In this document: positions 1-9,038 of the stretch, in pieces
Position numbering within the stretch: position 1 is the first letter of the stretch
Layout: every line of letters begins with the position of its first letter
Origin: Rusavskia elegans
Lineage: Eukaryota; Ascomycota; Lecanoromycetes; Teloschistales; Teloschistaceae
Assembly (NCBI GenBank): GCA_011316305.1
Contig: SAUG01000216.1
Coordinates: 1 to 18,460 of the forward strand
DNA length: 18,460 bases
Direction of reading: 5' to 3'
The notes under the pieces: model-generated
Told to the model about the DNA's origin: nothing
Seen by the model: the letters and a program-made list of their open reading frames with translations, nothing else
Database searches by the model: none
Made by a program: the position numbers and the translations under genes

Positions 1-305
1 GTAGTATAGTAGGTAGATATAGCGGAAATATTGGAAGCTGATAATTATATATAACGTCGAGGAAGGACTAGATATATAGTATTTGAATATAGTAGAAGAT
101 TCGTGATCGAATAAAGAAGGAAATAGTTAAATAGAAGTAATTAACTACGCTGCAAATCTTGCCTGACGAACTATATACCTTTAGCTGTAAAAATTTCTTT
201 ACACGTAAAATACAACAATCGTTGCCGTATATAACGTTGATAAAATATATATATATATATAAAAACTCAATATAACCCCAGACAGGAGCCTTCCAAGGGG
301 GAAAT
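1..305 (+). repeat. Family B repeat, 3' part, cut by window start (copy B1)
   Basis: This stretch matches 18156-18460 almost base for base, apart from an indel around 68-105 and scattered C/T and G/A differences. It holds the last codons of the family B coding relic (frame reading VDIAEILEADNYI), then the marker words taactacgctgcaaatcttg and acaatcgttgccgtatataacg, a (TA)n run, and the family's 3' end aaccccagacaggagcc followed by ttccaaggggg. The family B 5' part lies outside the window. The 3' end is also seen, more mutated, at 12286-12317 (+) and at about 12695-12730 (-). Unmutated CpA sites such as tacaacaatcg show relatively light RIP here. The class of the element is unknown. Confidence 0.8.
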
Positions 306-1914
306 ATTATCTATATTTAATCTAATTATACTAAATAGTAGTAATAATAGGTTTTTCTTTTTATATTATCTATAGAACTTTTAGTTCTAGCTTCTAGAAT
401 ATCTAGTTATTTTTTTCTAGTATTTCTATCTACTTCTATAGTATTACTTGTTTATAACCTATAATTATTAGTTTTTATAGAATTTCTAATAAATCTGTTT
501 ATATCTTTTATATATTTAAATATATTTTTTAATATTTTACTAAAATTTTTAGTATTCTACTAAACTTCTAGACTTCTATATTAATATCTTTATTTCTTTC
601 GCCTTTTAATATAATATTATTTAATAAAATTTTTATTAATAAATTTATCTAATAGCTTTATTAAATATCTAGTAAATCCGAAATTATTAATAGCGGTTTT
701 ATTTCTATAAAAATTATAAAATATTTCTAAATAATCGGCTATTCTAAATACTATTTAATCTATAAAAAACTATAAAATCTATATATTTATAGAAATTTTT
801 TTAAAAATATTTTTTTAAAATTCTTTCCTATAAATAAATACTATTTTTTAAAATAAAAAAAAAATAAATAGAAAAAATAAAATAAAAATAAAAATATCTT
901 AAATAATAGTAGTTAAAATAGCGAATAGAAAAAATAAATTAAAAGATTATTATAGAAATTAATTAAATATAAACTAAATTTAAATTTTAGTATTTCTATA
1001 AATATTAATATTATCCGGGAAGATTTTTTTCTAATAACTAATTCTATAAATATATCGAAGCCTTTTATATAAATAAAATAGCTAAAATATTCTATTTTAT
1101 AATTTCTATATTTTAATAAATATTTCCGATATTTTTATCTTTATTATTTAATTTTAAATTATTACTTTTTCTATCTAGTATTTAAATTTCTATATTAATA
1201 ATAGTTCTAGGATTTAAAATTCGATTTTAATTATTTTTTTTTAAATATCTATCTCTTTATATTATCGAAAAATCTCTATTCTAGTACTTTCTATCTCTAC
1301 TAAAACTACTATTTATTATAAAAGTTCTTCTATAAAAATCTATCTATTATTTTAAAAACGCGCCTATATAATTATTATATAGTTTTTTATTAAATTTAAT
1401 TTAATATAGTTTAGACCCTATTTAAAATTAAACCGGCTAATTAGAAAATTTAATCTAAAAGTTTTAATTTAGCTTTTATCGAATATAATAGAATTTAGCT
1501 AATTAGTTATTTCTAAAATAAAATACGTAAATATTTCCGCTATTAATTTTATTAACTTTATTTTTTTAACGCGTCTTTTATATTTCTATCTTTTAAACAT
1601 TTTCGTCAATATTAATTAATATTATTCTATTAGCTAGGAACTTTACTACTACTACTAATTATATTATAGTTATTAAAAAAAAGTTTAGAAAAATAGAAAA
1701 TTATTAAAATATTATTATATATTTTATTTACGTTATTAGAAAATATCCGATATAGTTACTATAGCTTTTATATAGTATAATCGTTTATCTTTTCGCCGGC
1801 GCTTATTATAGTATCGAAATATTTTTTTTTAATAGTATTTATTATAGAATAAATTTTTATAAAATTATAAGGTATATAATAAATTACCCGATTTGATTTA
1901 GTACGGTTTACTAG
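306..1914. other. AT-rich RIP-degraded stretch, no gene recognised
   Basis: Almost only A and T, with short G/C islands around 1012, 1360, 1415 and 1795. I read both strands and found no protein relic that I could name. The right part may belong to the 5' LTR of the chromovirus, whose left edge I could not place. There are A- and T-runs around 780-900. The composition fits an old, heavily mutated repeat. Confidence 0.6.
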
Positions 1915-2192
1915 ATTAGATAGCAGTTTTAATATATATCTTTTATATCCGCAGACTTTTTCTATAAAATTTCAATCTTTAATAAATCCTTCTACCATCT
2001 AATTATTATCTATATTTGACTTCGTCATAATATTTCGGGTACGAAACGCGCTAGTAGCTAGAAGTTTTAATAGAATATAAATTGTATACGAAGTAGATTT
2101 TCTATTTTAATTTATTTTTCTATTATTTAATAGATTTTTTCCTGATATCTATCTAGTATATAGTTCTTTTAACGGAATCTAGACTTTATAGT
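1915..2192 (+). repeat. 5' LTR relic of the outer chromovirus (left edge unresolved)
   Basis: Positions 2043-2192 align without large gaps to 16741-16888, on the far side of the gag-pol relic. Shared words include acgcgctagta, aattttaata (with G/A changes), ctattat, and the last 25 bases ending in ttttatag. Similarity seems to reach back to about 1940 (tataaaattt) and then fades. A direct repeat flanking gag-pol is what LTRs should be. Similarity stops just after 2190, so the LTR end probably lies there, right where hAT copy A1 inserted. The true start, and hence the LTR length, could not be set by eye. Confidence 0.6.
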
Positions 2193-2657
2193 TAAACTGG
2201 CTGTCGGGTCGGATTTCGAACCCGGAATTAAAGAACCGATCCGATCCGAGTCGATTCCGATTTTTTAAAATACTAAACCAACCGAATTTCGGTTCTAGAT
2301 TAAAAAAATTAACCCGATCTACTAAAATATTAAGTTCTAATATAAATATATAATTTTAGTATAAAAGTTATATAAATAATTTAAAAAATTTCAAATTATT
2401 TAACTATACTAGCTAGAAAGGTCCTAGTTAGACTGAATATATTATCTAAATATATTACGTTTATATATAATTAATTAATTAAATTACTATTATATTATAT
2501 TATTAATTTATTTATAAAAAAGGCGTAATAGGTTTCTATCGGGTTCCCGAATTTAATCCGGAACCGACCGTTTAGTAGATCGGTTCGAACCGACTTGCTA
2601 AAAAATCGGATCGGTTTCTAGATACTAACAGGAACCCGTACCGAAGTAGCCAGTCTA
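2193..2657 (+). mobile_element. Non-autonomous hAT-type transposon, family A copy A1, 465 bp
   Basis: It begins taaactggc (TAGACTGGC with one G-to-A change) and ends gccagtcta, giving 9-bp terminal inverted repeats. It is flanked by a perfect 8-bp target duplication TTTATAGT (2185-2192 and 2658-2665). An 8-bp duplication with TA-starting ends is typical of the hAT superfamily. The subterminal arms are rich in cggatcgg and ccgaacc words that can fold back on themselves. A ctagctag core lies near 2410. No transposase is encoded, so it would need one in trans. It sits at the probable junction of the 5' LTR and the internal region. Confidence 0.9.
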
Positions 2658-2789
2658 TTTATAGTTTTAATTAATTCGAAATATCGAGATAATCTAATAG
2701 TGAAAATATTTAAAAAGGAATAATAACGTATAGTAATACGCGCGAGTTTAGAAAATAATAATTAGATATTTTTAATACTATTACCGATT

Positions 2790-3579
2790 GAATAAACTAA
2801 AATAATTCTATTAATAATATCGATAAAATTATAGATTATCTAATATTATCTAATAATAGTATCAAAATCTTTTAAAATAATCCGAAGACTAGCGATATAC
2901 TAGAAGATTATATCTAATTTATAAATCTATTAAAATAAATCTAAATATATTTATAATAATAAATAGAAGTTCTAGCAATATAATTTCTAAAAATAAAAAT
3001 TTATAAAATAGAATTCGAACGAGATTTTAAATATATAAAATTAGACTGGCTATTTCGAACCAAAATAGCGACCCGACTTCGCGATAAACGTGGCTAACGC
3101 GTCTAAATTACCAATTTAAGTTTATCTCCTTCCTAATACGGTTAGAAAGTCGAACCCGGGACACGAACCCGGGTTCGAAACCCGACAAAACGGCCAGTCT
3201 ATATAAAATATAAAAACTTCATAGAATATCGTTACTTTTATAGCGACAATAGATTCTAAAAAAAATCTAGAAAAGAAAAAATTAAAATTCTAATATTTAA
3301 AGAATAAAAATTTGATAATTATAAATCGTTCTTTATTTAAATTAATAACTACGAAGATTTTTTCTATTAAAAAAATTCCGAATACGATAGTAATAATACG
3401 AAAACTATTATAATACATCGGTAAATAATTATAAATTAAAAGCCGTTATAGAAAATCTATTAAAAAAGTTTTATATAATAAAATAAAATAATATTTTAGA
3501 AAGTATTATATAAATATTTAAAAAATTATTTTAAAATTTTTATAATTCGATAAACCGATTTCGAAAGTAAATTTAAAAA
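2790..3579 (+). pseudogene. gag: gag relic of the outer chromovirus, N-terminal part
   Basis: One reading frame (codon starts such as 2882 and 3212) stays coherent for over 200 codons, with breaks only at TAA/TAG (expected from Gln or Trp) and one TGA (from Arg). It reads through hAT copy A2, whose insertion plus duplication is 168 bp, a multiple of three. The N part is Gln-rich and helix-like (FINLLKQIQIY then a run of Q-to-stop codons). Further on, FDNYKSFFI, then the spacing of Ile, Arg and Trp-like positions, resembles a retrotransposon gag domain. The region is cut at 3580 by family A sequences and resumes at 4440. A start codon cannot be chosen. The gag call rests mainly on position upstream of pol and on the continuation after 4440. 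Confidence 0.6.
3042..3201 (-). mobile_element. Miniature hAT-type element, family A copy A2, 160 bp
   Basis: It has perfect 9-bp terminal inverted repeats TAGACTGGC / GCCAGTCTA and a perfect 8-bp target duplication TATAAAAT (3034-3041 and 3202-3209). The end with gtcgggtttcgaaccc in reverse complement corresponds to the left end of A1, so the copy lies in reverse orientation. It is unusually GC-rich for this window and has a perfect 14-bp palindrome cgaacccgggttcg at 3164-3177, preceded by a second cgaacccggg at 3151. It is inserted within the gag relic. Confidence 0.9.
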
Positions 3580-3819
3580 TAGACTGGCTACTTCGATATA
3601 GATTTCTATCGGTATTTATAATCCGACTCGATTTTTTAACGGATCGAATCGGTTCGATTCGCTAAACGGTCGGTTCCGAGTTAAATTCGAAAATCCGACG
3701 GGAATCCGTTAAATCTTTATTAATAAAATATCATCATTATTAATTTATTAATTAATTATATATAACGGTAAAAAATCTAGATAATATATTCAATCTAATT
3801 AAAATCCGTCTAGCTAGCG
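3580..3819 (-). mobile_element. Half hAT-type element, right part, reversed (family A copy A3)
   Basis: It starts with the intact end tagactggc followed by tacttcgatatagatttc, the reverse complement of the right end of A1. It continues through the reversed A1 interior, including attaattaattatatataa and a ctagctag core at 3810-3818, and stops at the core, where copy A4 starts with its own terminal repeat. The left half is missing. The upstream 8 bases (tttaaaaa) have no partner downstream that I could find. Confidence 0.75.
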
Positions 3820-4130
3820 TAGACTGGCCGTCGGATCGGATTTCGAATCCGAATTGGCTAATCCGACCCGACCCGAATCGGGTTAGACTAAAACGTAACT
3901 CCATCTAACCGGATTTCGGATTCTAAATTATAATCCGACTCGACTTGTTAAAATTAGATCTTAGTACTAATCTCTAGTATAAAAGTATAAAGCTAGTATA
4001 ACTTTTATACGAATTTACTAAAATAATTCTAATTAATTAACTACGCTAGCTAGAGAGTCTATAGTAGAATTAAATATATTATCTAAAGAGATTATCTTTA
4101 TTTAATTATTAAAATAATAATATATTAAAT
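3820..4130 (+). mobile_element. Half hAT-type element, left part (family A copy A4)
   Basis: It begins with an intact tagactggccgtcggatcgg, the best preserved left end of the family, and follows A1 through the gctagctag core (about 4033) and the conserved aatatattatctaaa word. It then stops exactly where the tRNA-like module begins at 4131. The right half is absent downstream. Together A3 and A4 hold one right half and one left half arranged as an inverted pair. Confidence 0.75.
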
Positions 4131-4245
4131 GGCCTGGATAGCGCAGTGGTAACGCTACGTAACCTAAAAGTCTAATAGATCCGCGTTCTATCTCGAAATT
4201 AGCGGAGTTAATCTAGCGGGTCGGAGATTCGAATCCCTCGAAAGC
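4131..4245 (+). ncRNA. tRNA-derived, SINE-like Pol III module
   Basis: It opens with ggcctggatagcgcagtgg followed by taacgct, which has the form of a tRNA D-arm and a Pol III A box (stem gcg/cgc around a agtggta loop). About 85 bases further, ggagattcgaatccc at 4223-4237 has the form of a T-arm and B box. The spacing is long for a plain tRNA. Acceptor and T-stem pairings are imperfect, partly by G-to-A changes, and I cannot assign an anticodon. A RIP-mutated tRNA gene with an intron is possible, but a tRNA-headed SINE abutting hAT copy A4 fits better. Its 3' boundary is unclear; 4246-4430 may be its body. Confidence 0.6.
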
Positions 4246-4439
4246 TAACTCTAATATTTAAATTTTTTCTATCGATAAAGTCGATTTTTATATAGAGTTT
4301 TTATATAGAGAGCTTATATAGTAGATTATCTCGGCCTAGCCGTTTCTTATCGAAGTAAATTAAGTTAATTAATAAAGTTAAATAGATTATAGTTTCCCTC
4401 TAGATTTTAGTCTAGATCTAGCTCTTTCGGAAATCCTTT
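4246..4439. other. Unassigned stretch between tRNA-like module and gag continuation
   Basis: AT-rich, with duplicated tttatatagag (about 4288-4311) and the imperfect inverted pair ctagattttagtctag. It may be the body of the SINE-like element or the last remains of a family A copy. The gag reading frame resumes at about 4440, so the insertion block spans 3580 to about 4435. Confidence 0.4.
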
Positions 4440-5674
4440 ATTCGAGTTTTCCGTAAAAAATACTTAAATATTAGAAAATAATTACGTAATCTAAACGGTT
4501 TAGCGCCTCTAGCGTTAAAATTCGTAAAAGATTAAAATTAAAATCCGAATGATTAATCGTATATATATATAAATTACTAAAACTTTTTAAAATAATATAT
4601 CGATATCGAAAACTTTCTATATATTATAAATCGATTTAAAATTGAATTTAAAGATAAATCGAAAGATAGTAGATAATTTTATAGTAAAAATAGTAATAAT
4701 AATAATCGGAACCGAAAAAATTAAAGTTAAAATAACCGAAACGATAAAAATACAAAAAATAAAATTATAATATAAAAGATAATAGAAATCGAATATAATC
4801 TAGATCGATATTTTAATATAATTTTAAATCGTTGAAGAAAATATTATCTACTATATCTATATTTAAAAGAAATATAGATTAAATAATTCTAAATATTTTA
4901 AATATACCGAAAATTAAAAAAATCGAAATAAAAGTTTATAATTAGAAAAAGTATAAATTTAATATATATCGCTAGTATATTAGATTTTATATAATAGCGA
5001 AAATTTTTTAATACGATTACTTTCTAGATATATATCGATATTCCGAAAGAACGTTTCTACGTCTAATATTTTATTAATAATTTTAAAATTAAAAGAAGAA
5101 TTTTTTTATAATAATAGATTAAATATTACGATATATTCGAAGATATTAATATTTCTAAAAAGATTTAAACGGTCGATAGTCGTATTATACGTTTTTATAA
5201 AATTTATAAAATAAAAACTAATTTAGAAAACCGAGAGAAAATCTCTAAAAATTAGTGAATGAAATTCTATAATATCGATATACGAGGTTATAATATAGTT
5301 TTTAGTTATTTTCAATTTTATAAAATCGATTCTGATATCTAATAACGCGATATTATCTAGTTATATTATTATCGAAAAAACCCGATTTTTTTTATAAGTT
5401 TATAGTAATATAATATCGAAATTTGTAATATCGAAAAATTTATAAATTTAGAAATCTTTATAGTTAAAAATAGAAAATATATCTATATTTTTTTTTTCTA
5501 ATAATTATATTCAATTAAAAAAATCCAATATTTAATATATAGATATTTTAACTACGATATATCGTTTTAAAATATTTTAAAATAAAACGAAATTACTTTT
5601 TATATAGATTTTATTGATATACTTTCTCTAATTCTGTTAAACAAATTAAATATTAATAAAATAATCGAATATAT
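4440..5674 (+). pseudogene. gag-pol: gag C-terminus, protease and start of pol of the outer chromovirus
   Basis: A single frame (codon starts divisible by 3) runs for about 410 codons with breaks nearly all at TAA/TAG. The first part reads like the end of a Ty3-type gag (LRNLNGLAPLALKF, then ENFLYIINRFKIEFKDKSKD, then a basic Asn-rich tail); no CCHC knuckle is visible. Around 5160-5400 the order TVDSRII, then RGYNIVFSYFQFYKIDSDI, matches the stretch between an aspartic protease and reverse transcriptase. From about 5640 (NKINKII-like, then IDFKSG across the next insertion) it enters the N-terminus of reverse transcriptase. The inner Gypsy element interrupts it at 5674/9039, and the frame continues unchanged after it. 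The protease active-site triplet was not identified. Confidence 0.7.
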
Positions 5675-6085
5675 TATTACTTCCACGATTCTATAGAAAC
5701 ACGCTAGAGAATTGACTATATAAACGAGTCTAATTAACTATAGCCGCCTATAGCCGCTATAGCCGATCTCTATATAAAGACTTTTAGCGGACGGTTACCT
5801 ATCGGTACTATCGGCTACTTTTACTATATATATCGCTTTTTATTTCTATTAGATAGCTCTTCTTATTAGTCGTTAATATAATTATTAAATATATTTCTAT
5901 TATTATCTTTTTAATTATCTATATAATATAGACGCCTTATAATATTATAACCGTATCTTCGCGGCTATACGAGATTAGTTATAATAACCTATATTAGAAA
6001 ACCTTTATTATTTAGTAGCTCGAACTACGCCTACGGCTATAGCTAGGCTTAAATATAACACCTTTTAATATATTGGGACGTTATA
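5675..6085 (+). repeat. 5' LTR of inner Gypsy-like element, 411 bp
   Basis: It begins TATTAC and ends GTTATA, as expected for TGTTAC...GTTACA after C/G to T/A change. It aligns over its whole length with 8628-9038, and both copies are exactly 411 bp. Differences are almost all transitions, e.g. cgagattagttataataac here and cgggattagttacgataat in the 3' copy, so this copy is somewhat more mutated. A TATA-like box lies at the same LTR position in both. No primer-binding site could be recognised directly after 6085. Confidence 0.9.
5771..5779 (+). promoter_or_regulatory. TATA-like box in the 5' LTR
   Basis: tatataaag stands 97 bases into the LTR, followed by acttttagcgg. The 3' LTR has the same word at the same offset (8724-8732). 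Conservation between two RIP-mutated LTRs and the usual position of the U3 promoter support the call. In an AT-rich window, chance TATA words are common. Confidence 0.5.
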
Positions 6086-6121
6086 TTTTAATAATTTACT
6101 ATATCGATCTCGTTATCCCGC

Positions 6122-7140
6122 TTTATAGATCGAAGCGATACTATTAAAGTAGCTACGCCTAATATCTATAAAGGAGATAAAAGATCTTTAAAACCTTAGT
6201 TTATTTAAATAAATATCTACTTTATATTATATATAAACCAGTTTCCGAATAAAGTAATTAAAGTTCTATTTATAATATTATATCTAGGAAGGGTAGCTTT
6301 TAACTAGGCGCGGCCCTATATAGAAGACTATCTTAATAATCCGAAAAGTTAAAGGAAAGATAAAATATTATAAATCTTCTACGCCTTTAGTAATCTAATT
6401 ATAGCTATAAAAGAAGTCTTCGGAAATAATAATAAAAATAGAGTAATAGAAAAAAAAAAAGTTTTAAAGTAGTAGAAATCGGTAGTTACCTACGCTATTT
6501 AGTTTAGAACGTTAGTATATAAAATAGACTAGGAAGATTTAGCTCTAAAAGTTTACTTCTATAAAAGATTCTATATAAAAGTTAAAAAAGCTATAAAAGT
6601 AATCGAAGAATCAGATTCGCTAGTATTCTTTATTAAAATAGCGACTAAAATTAATACTAGGTAGTATAAAATATATCTAGATAAGTAGATATTTAAAAAG
6701 ATAGGACCTGCTAAAAGATAGCCTAAAAGAAACCTAATAGAACTCGATACTACCGAAAATAAAGAATCGCGGACTAAAGCTTATAATTTATATAGAAAAA
6801 CGGGATACTTTAAAAAGAATTATCTAACTAAAGAGATAATAGAAGTAACCGAGAACTAGTTTAAAATAATAAAGGAATTATCCGGAGAAAAAGCTAGAGA
6901 ATATATAACTAAAAATTAAATAGCCTACTATAATAATAATTACCTTATCTATCTATCGGATAAGAAAGAGTTAGAATAGTACTCTATAGAACCGAAAAAA
7001 GCGAAATAGAAGCTAATATTAGAGTTTAAACTATATAAAACCGAAAAACCTTTTATAGCAGCGCTTAACGTTAAAATTAGAGGTTATAGAATTATAGCTC
7101 TAGTAAATAGAGAAAAGGAAAATAAAATTATAAAAGGACT
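6122..7140 (+). pseudogene. gag: gag relic with destroyed CCHC zinc knuckle (inner element)
   Basis: Structural polyprotein that would have packaged the element RNA. One frame (codon starts such as 6173 and 6782) runs for about 340 codons. It contains a Ty3-type gag core: FPNKVIKVLFIILYLG, then AFN-stop-ARPYIEDYL, where the TAG at 6305-6307 replaces the conserved Trp. Later come FRTLVYKID, stop, EDLALKVYFYK and VIEESDSLVFFIKIATKINTR. At 6782-6823 there is a perfect CX2CX4HX4C spacing in which all four zinc ligands read Tyr (TGT/TGC to TAT, CAC to TAC). Further on, FIAALNVKIRGYRIIALVN at about 7050-7106 looks like the start of an aspartic protease, with Asp changed to Asn. Many stop codons make it non-functional. 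Confidence 0.88.
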
Positions 7141-8616
7141 ATATAAATAAATCTAAAGATATATCTAAATATTCCTATAATAAAATAATAAAATAATAAA
7201 ATTATAGGAATAGAAATTAAAATAAAAAATAGATTTATCGGAATCTTAAACTTTATAATAATCGAAAGTAATCGATAGTATATTATATTTAGAAATAAAT
7301 AGAAAGAATCTATTTCCGGAATACCGGTATAGGAAAGTATAGTCGGAAGAAAAATAGAACTATAAATAATATATCTTTTTATATATAAAAATCTTCTATA
7401 TAGAGAATTAGATATTATATTATTTATAGATTATAACTAAATTAAAGAGATTAATAGCCTCTTTAAAAAGGGGGGCGAGGTATAGAAAATAAAAATCTGG
7501 AAAGAATACTATTATCTACTTTTATAACTAGTAATAAAATACGATAAAACCTAGGAGATAATCTAGAAATTATAGATAGAAGATATTAAGAAAATCTATA
7601 AAAATATTATCTAATAAATAGAAAGGGTCGAATATAACTCTATACCCGAACTAAAAAAATATCTAGAAAAATGAACTCTAGACTCTATACTAAATATATA
7701 ACTAAGAGATAAATAGTCTCTAACTTTATTATTATAGGACGAGATAGTCGCTAAAAAATAAAAATTAGCGGAAATATAAAAAGATTTAGATATAATTTAT
7801 AATATCGATATATAATTTTAAAGTTAATAAAAGAAATATAAGGGAATCTTTAATTAGATACTCTTTTATACCCCCGACGTCTCTAGAAATATAGAAAAAT
7901 TAAATTCCTTTAGAAACCGATCTAAATTATCCGAATTAAAACCGGAAATAGATTTAATAGATATCTTTTACGCGGCTAGCGTAAAACTAACGGAAGAATA
8001 AAATATAACCGGATCGTTAAATTTATCGAAATAAAATAAAATATATTATTTCTAAATAGTAAAATTACTTTTACGTTTATCTAAAGCGCGATAATAAGTA
8101 ATAAAATACTTTTATTTTCTAAAAAAACGGCGGAGATCCGATTTTTAAGTAAAATACTAATTACGAATTTCCTTTTCGGAATCTAAAAAAAATTCGATAT
8201 AATATTATACTTCGGTATATTTATTAAAGATATTTTTAATATTAAAATAAAGTTTATTCTTTTTATTTTTAAAACGTTTTTATAGATATATTAGTAAAAG
8301 AGGAAATACGTATATAAAGAAAATAGATAATATAAATAGTATTAGAAATTAAAAGATTATAAGACTTTTAAACCCGAGTATACTCGCCGTAAATATTACT
8401 ACCTACTTTAATTTTATATTCTTTTAAAGGATTACGAGCGTAGAGACTATAAAGAAAAAATATAATAATACTTTTAACTAGATTCGACGGAAAGATTTTA
8501 AATAATTACCTCTTCGAAAATATATAATAATAATATTAAAGAAGGAAAGAAAGAAGATAAGAAAAGGTTAGGCTTTAAAGATTCTATAGATAGAAGAACT
8601 AGATAAAAAGCGATAT
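7141..8616 (+). pseudogene. Second reading frame of the inner element, identity unknown
   Basis: After a change of frame near 7110-7141, one frame (codon starts such as 7495 and 7666) stays coherent for about 490 codons up to a stop next to the purine tract, broken only by Trp/Gln-type stops. The first part may continue the protease. The rest includes IWKEYYYLLL, EDIKKIYKNII, LKPEIDLIDIFYAASVKL, FKPEYTRRKYYYLL and a charged C-terminus rich in Lys, Glu and Arg. I see no DYR, YxDD, RNase H or integrase motif, so this is not normal pol. It could be a captured gene or a fast-evolving accessory ORF. Internal deletions inside pol cannot be ruled out where RIP is worst (about 8180-8340). Confidence 0.55.
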
Positions 8617-8627
8617 AAAGGGGGCCG
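8617..8627 (+). other. Polypurine tract before the 3' LTR
   Basis: aaagggggccg directly precedes the 3' LTR at 8628. Purine tracts of this form prime plus-strand DNA synthesis in Ty3/Gypsy elements. The G-run is striking in a region where G is otherwise scarce. Confidence 0.8.
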
Positions 8628-9038
8628 TATTACGTCTATAATTCTATAGAGGTATACTAGAAAATTTACTATATAAGCGAATCTAATTAACTATAGTCGC
8701 CTATAACTACTATAGCTGACTTCTATATAAAGACTTTTAGTAGACGGCTACCTATCGGTACTATCGGCTATTTTTACTATATATATTACTCCTTATTTCT
8801 ATTAGATAGCTTCTTTTATTAGTTATTAATATAATTATTAAATATATCTTTACTATTCTCTTTTTAATTATTTATATAATATAGACGCCTTATAATATCG
8901 TAACCGTACCTTCGCGGCTGCGCGGGATTAGTTACGATAATCTACGCTAGGACTTCCTTACTATTTAGTAGCTCGAACTACGCCTACGGCTGTAGCTAGA
9001 CTCGAACGTAACGCCCTTTGACGTATACGGACGTTATA
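8628..9038 (+). repeat. 3' LTR of inner Gypsy-like element, 411 bp
   Basis: Same length and layout as 5675-6085; begins TATTAC and ends GTTATA. It keeps more CpG-adjacent C and some unmutated sites, e.g. cgcggctgcgcgggatt and gccctttgacg where the 5' copy has T or A. A TATA-like word lies at 8724-8732. It is followed by tatat, the probable target repeat. Confidence 0.9.

Noticed and set aside
1630..2028. Minus-strand relic of about 132 codons beginning at ATG and ending in TAA, with a few Gln/Trp-type stops
   Set aside because: Much of it overlaps the stretch that matches the chromovirus 3' LTR, so coding is unlikely; no family was recognised.
3164..3177. gggttcgaaaccc as a tRNA T-arm
   Set aside because: No D-arm, acceptor or anticodon arm around it; it belongs to the terminal part of a miniature hAT element.
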